Assembly (NCBI GenBank): GCA_021732245.1
Contig: JAKFVJ010000253.1
Coordinates: 1 to 8,249, forward strand
Length of the DNA: 8,249 bases
Source of the DNA: Candidatus Obscuribacterales bacterium
Lineage (GTDB): Bacteria > Cyanobacteriota > Vampirovibrionia > Obscuribacterales > Obscuribacteraceae
Reading direction: 5' to 3'
The translations under genes were made by a program, and so were the position numbers. The notes under the pieces were generated by a model, which saw only the letters and a list, made by a program, of their open reading frames with translations, ran no database searches and was not told where the DNA came from. Of the stretch, positions 7,158 to 8,249 are shown in pieces. Position 1 is the first letter of the stretch; the number at the start of each line of letters is the position of its first letter.

Positions 7158-8249
7158 GCCCAAGGTAAAGCTGATAGTTGCCGGTAAATGGTACTGCCGG
7201 TAAATGCATGACTTCAACTTTTAGATTGCGTACTTCGGCAGGCGGCAATTCCTGCTTGTGGTTGTTCCTGTGATTGTAGAGTTCACTTACTGGCAAAAAC
7301 TGTGCTCTCAGACTGAGCGCCGTGCCGGGTAATGTTGAAGGCTTAAGAGGAAATGCACAATCGAAGTTGCGCCAAGTTGTGTCAGTGGCAATGTACTTTT
7401 GGCACCAAGGTGATTGGTATTCGGTTTGCTTCTTGTTGTCCTGGCAGGTTATTGAAAGCTTGGTGCCGGCTAAGGCATTTTTGCCACGTGCTTGACCAGT
7501 CAGGCGAATAAGCCAGGTCTCTTCATTGTCGTATTCAGGCAAATTCAAAGCACACTCTGTGTTCTTGCTTGCAGCTGAAACGAGCGTGACCGGCTTATCC
7601 GTCGGGTTTTCCGTATCATCTGCCAGTATAAAAATATTCGGCAGTTTATTTACAGTCATAGGCTTGTCCAGTTTAATTCTCTGGTCATAGCGAGTGTCTG
7701 TCAGTCCATGTGTATTTTCTACACCGTAGAAGGACTTTTCCCAGGAGTAGCGCGTCAAGCTTGGAATAATCACGTTCTTGTCGCTGGAGCTTGTCCCGAA
7801 AATGGTAAAGGGTTTGTCTTTTACCGTGACTGTAATTTGCGTGGTTGAGCTTAATGCGTCTTTTGCAAGAGGCAAAAGATACCATTGACGCAAGTTGGCA
7901 TTTGATGTGGCGGCATCCTGCGTCAGACAATTAAAAATATATTCCTGCTCAAAGGCAACTGTGTCTTTGCCCGTGGGAACCACATGGCTTAGATCATTGG
8001 CAAAAGAAAGGCTCGGAATGAAAGGTCCTGAGAGCTGTTGTCCGTTGACGCTCACAACGACATCATTGGCGAGTGCTGTCTGATTTTCAGCATCGATCAA
8101 TAGATAAGAATTCTTCTGTCGTGCATGCAACAACTGTTGATCATTTAGCGTAACAGTGTGTGTGATTGATTCGTTACTTACTGTCCGCTGCCACTCATTG
8201 GCGCGACCGTGTGCTCTAACAGGCAAGGTAAACGGTACAAAGGCTAGCG
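7144..8249 (-). CDS. Unrecognised beta-rich, probably exported or membrane-anchored protein, 5' partial
   Basis: I do not recognise the family. The frame is open to the right edge; the first in-frame start inside the window is a TTG at 8226, but residues before it (LAFVPFT, then LPVRAHG) read as a hydrophobic segment, so the gene begins outside the window and this is either the end of a signal peptide or the last helix of a membrane domain. About 368 residues are visible. The first half (HTVTL, SYLLID, VVVSVNGQQL, RQWYLLPL, ITVTVK, FTIFGT) resembles a sugar-binding-like beta sandwich with a VNG turn. A second domain (WLIRLTGQARGKN, LSITCQD, YIATDTTWRNFDCAFPL, LSLRAQF, EVRNLKVEVM) has the strand order of CBM4/9-type jelly rolls. 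Fold assignment is by eye only. It overlaps the next gene by 4 bases. It could be the extracytoplasmic tail of another GT-C protein. Confidence 0.72.
   Translation of the reverse strand, partial: LAFVPFTLPVRAHGRANEWQRTVSNESITHTVTLNDQQLLHARQKNSYLLIDAENQTALANDVVVSVNGQQLSGPFIPSLSFANDLSHVVPTGKDTVAFEQEYIFNCLTQDAATSNANLRQWYLLPLAKDALSSTTQITVTVKDKPFTIFGTSSSDKNVIIPSLTRYSWEKSFYGVENTHGLTDTRYDQRIKLDKPMTVNKLPNIFILADDTENPTDKPVTLVSAASKNTECALNLPEYDNEETWLIRLTGQARGKNALAGTKLSITCQDNKKQTEYQSPWCQKYIATDTTWRNFDCAFPLKPSTLPGTALSLRAQFLPVSELYNHRNNHKQELPPAEVRNLKVEVMHLPAVPFTGNYQLYLGQGQK

Noticed and set aside
7179..7206. 12-base direct repeat TGCCGGTAAATG with a 16-base period
   Set aside because: Only two copies exist, inside the C-terminal codons of a gene and out of frame with each other; most likely chance or slippage without function.
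8224..8226. TTG at 8226 (- strand) as the start of the rightmost gene
   Set aside because: The frame is open to the window edge with hydrophobic residues upstream of it, and no Shine-Dalgarno is visible, so it is most likely an internal leucine codon.
1..8249. CRISPR arrays, tRNA or rRNA genes, insertion sequences, attachment sites
   Set aside because: Coding genes fill nearly all of the window and no repeat array, RNA-like clover-leaf or transposase-like sequence was found.

Overview
The window is almost entirely coding. A rightward operon for the cytoplasmic and inner-membrane motor of a Tad/Flp-type pilus (or type IVc secretion) system meets a leftward pair of genes for a membrane glycosyltransferase-like protein and a beta-rich partner. 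Base composition looks balanced (near one-half G+C, by eye) and gaps between genes are 1 to 31 bases. The organism is a bacterium that uses Shine-Dalgarno initiation. A CpaE with an N-terminal receiver-like domain, the order cpaE-cpaF-tadB-tadC-DUF192, and a TMTC-like GT-C protein would fit an environmental lineage such as a non-photosynthetic cyanobacterial relative (Melainabacteria/Obscuribacterales), Chloroflexota or similar. This placement is a low-confidence inference; no rRNA or other marker gene is present.

Left part (2-4884, + strand): the 3' part of cpaE/tadZ (its 5' end lies outside the window), cpaF/tadA (the secretion ATPase), tadB and tadC (the paired inner-membrane platform proteins), and a small DUF192 gene 3 bases after tadC. 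These five genes look like one transcript. TadZ would localise the complex, CpaF would power it, and TadB/TadC would form the platform on which the Flp pilin is assembled. Pilin, prepilin peptidase, secretin and CpaB are not in the window, so they must lie upstream or elsewhere.

Right part (4886-8249, - strand): an upstream gene running off the right edge encodes an unrecognised beta-rich, probably exported or membrane-anchored protein. It overlaps by 4 bases (ATGA) a 753-residue polytopic protein with TMTC/PMT-like GT-C motifs and a long extracytoplasmic beta-rich tail. This pair converges on the pilus operon with a single base between the two stop codons.

Points worth a second look are the CpaE P-loop that lacks both usual lysines, the unusual tail of the GT-C protein, and the translationally coupled unknown partner. 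I see no RNA gene, insertion sequence, CRISPR array, origin or attachment site, and no non-coding stretch longer than about 30 bases.
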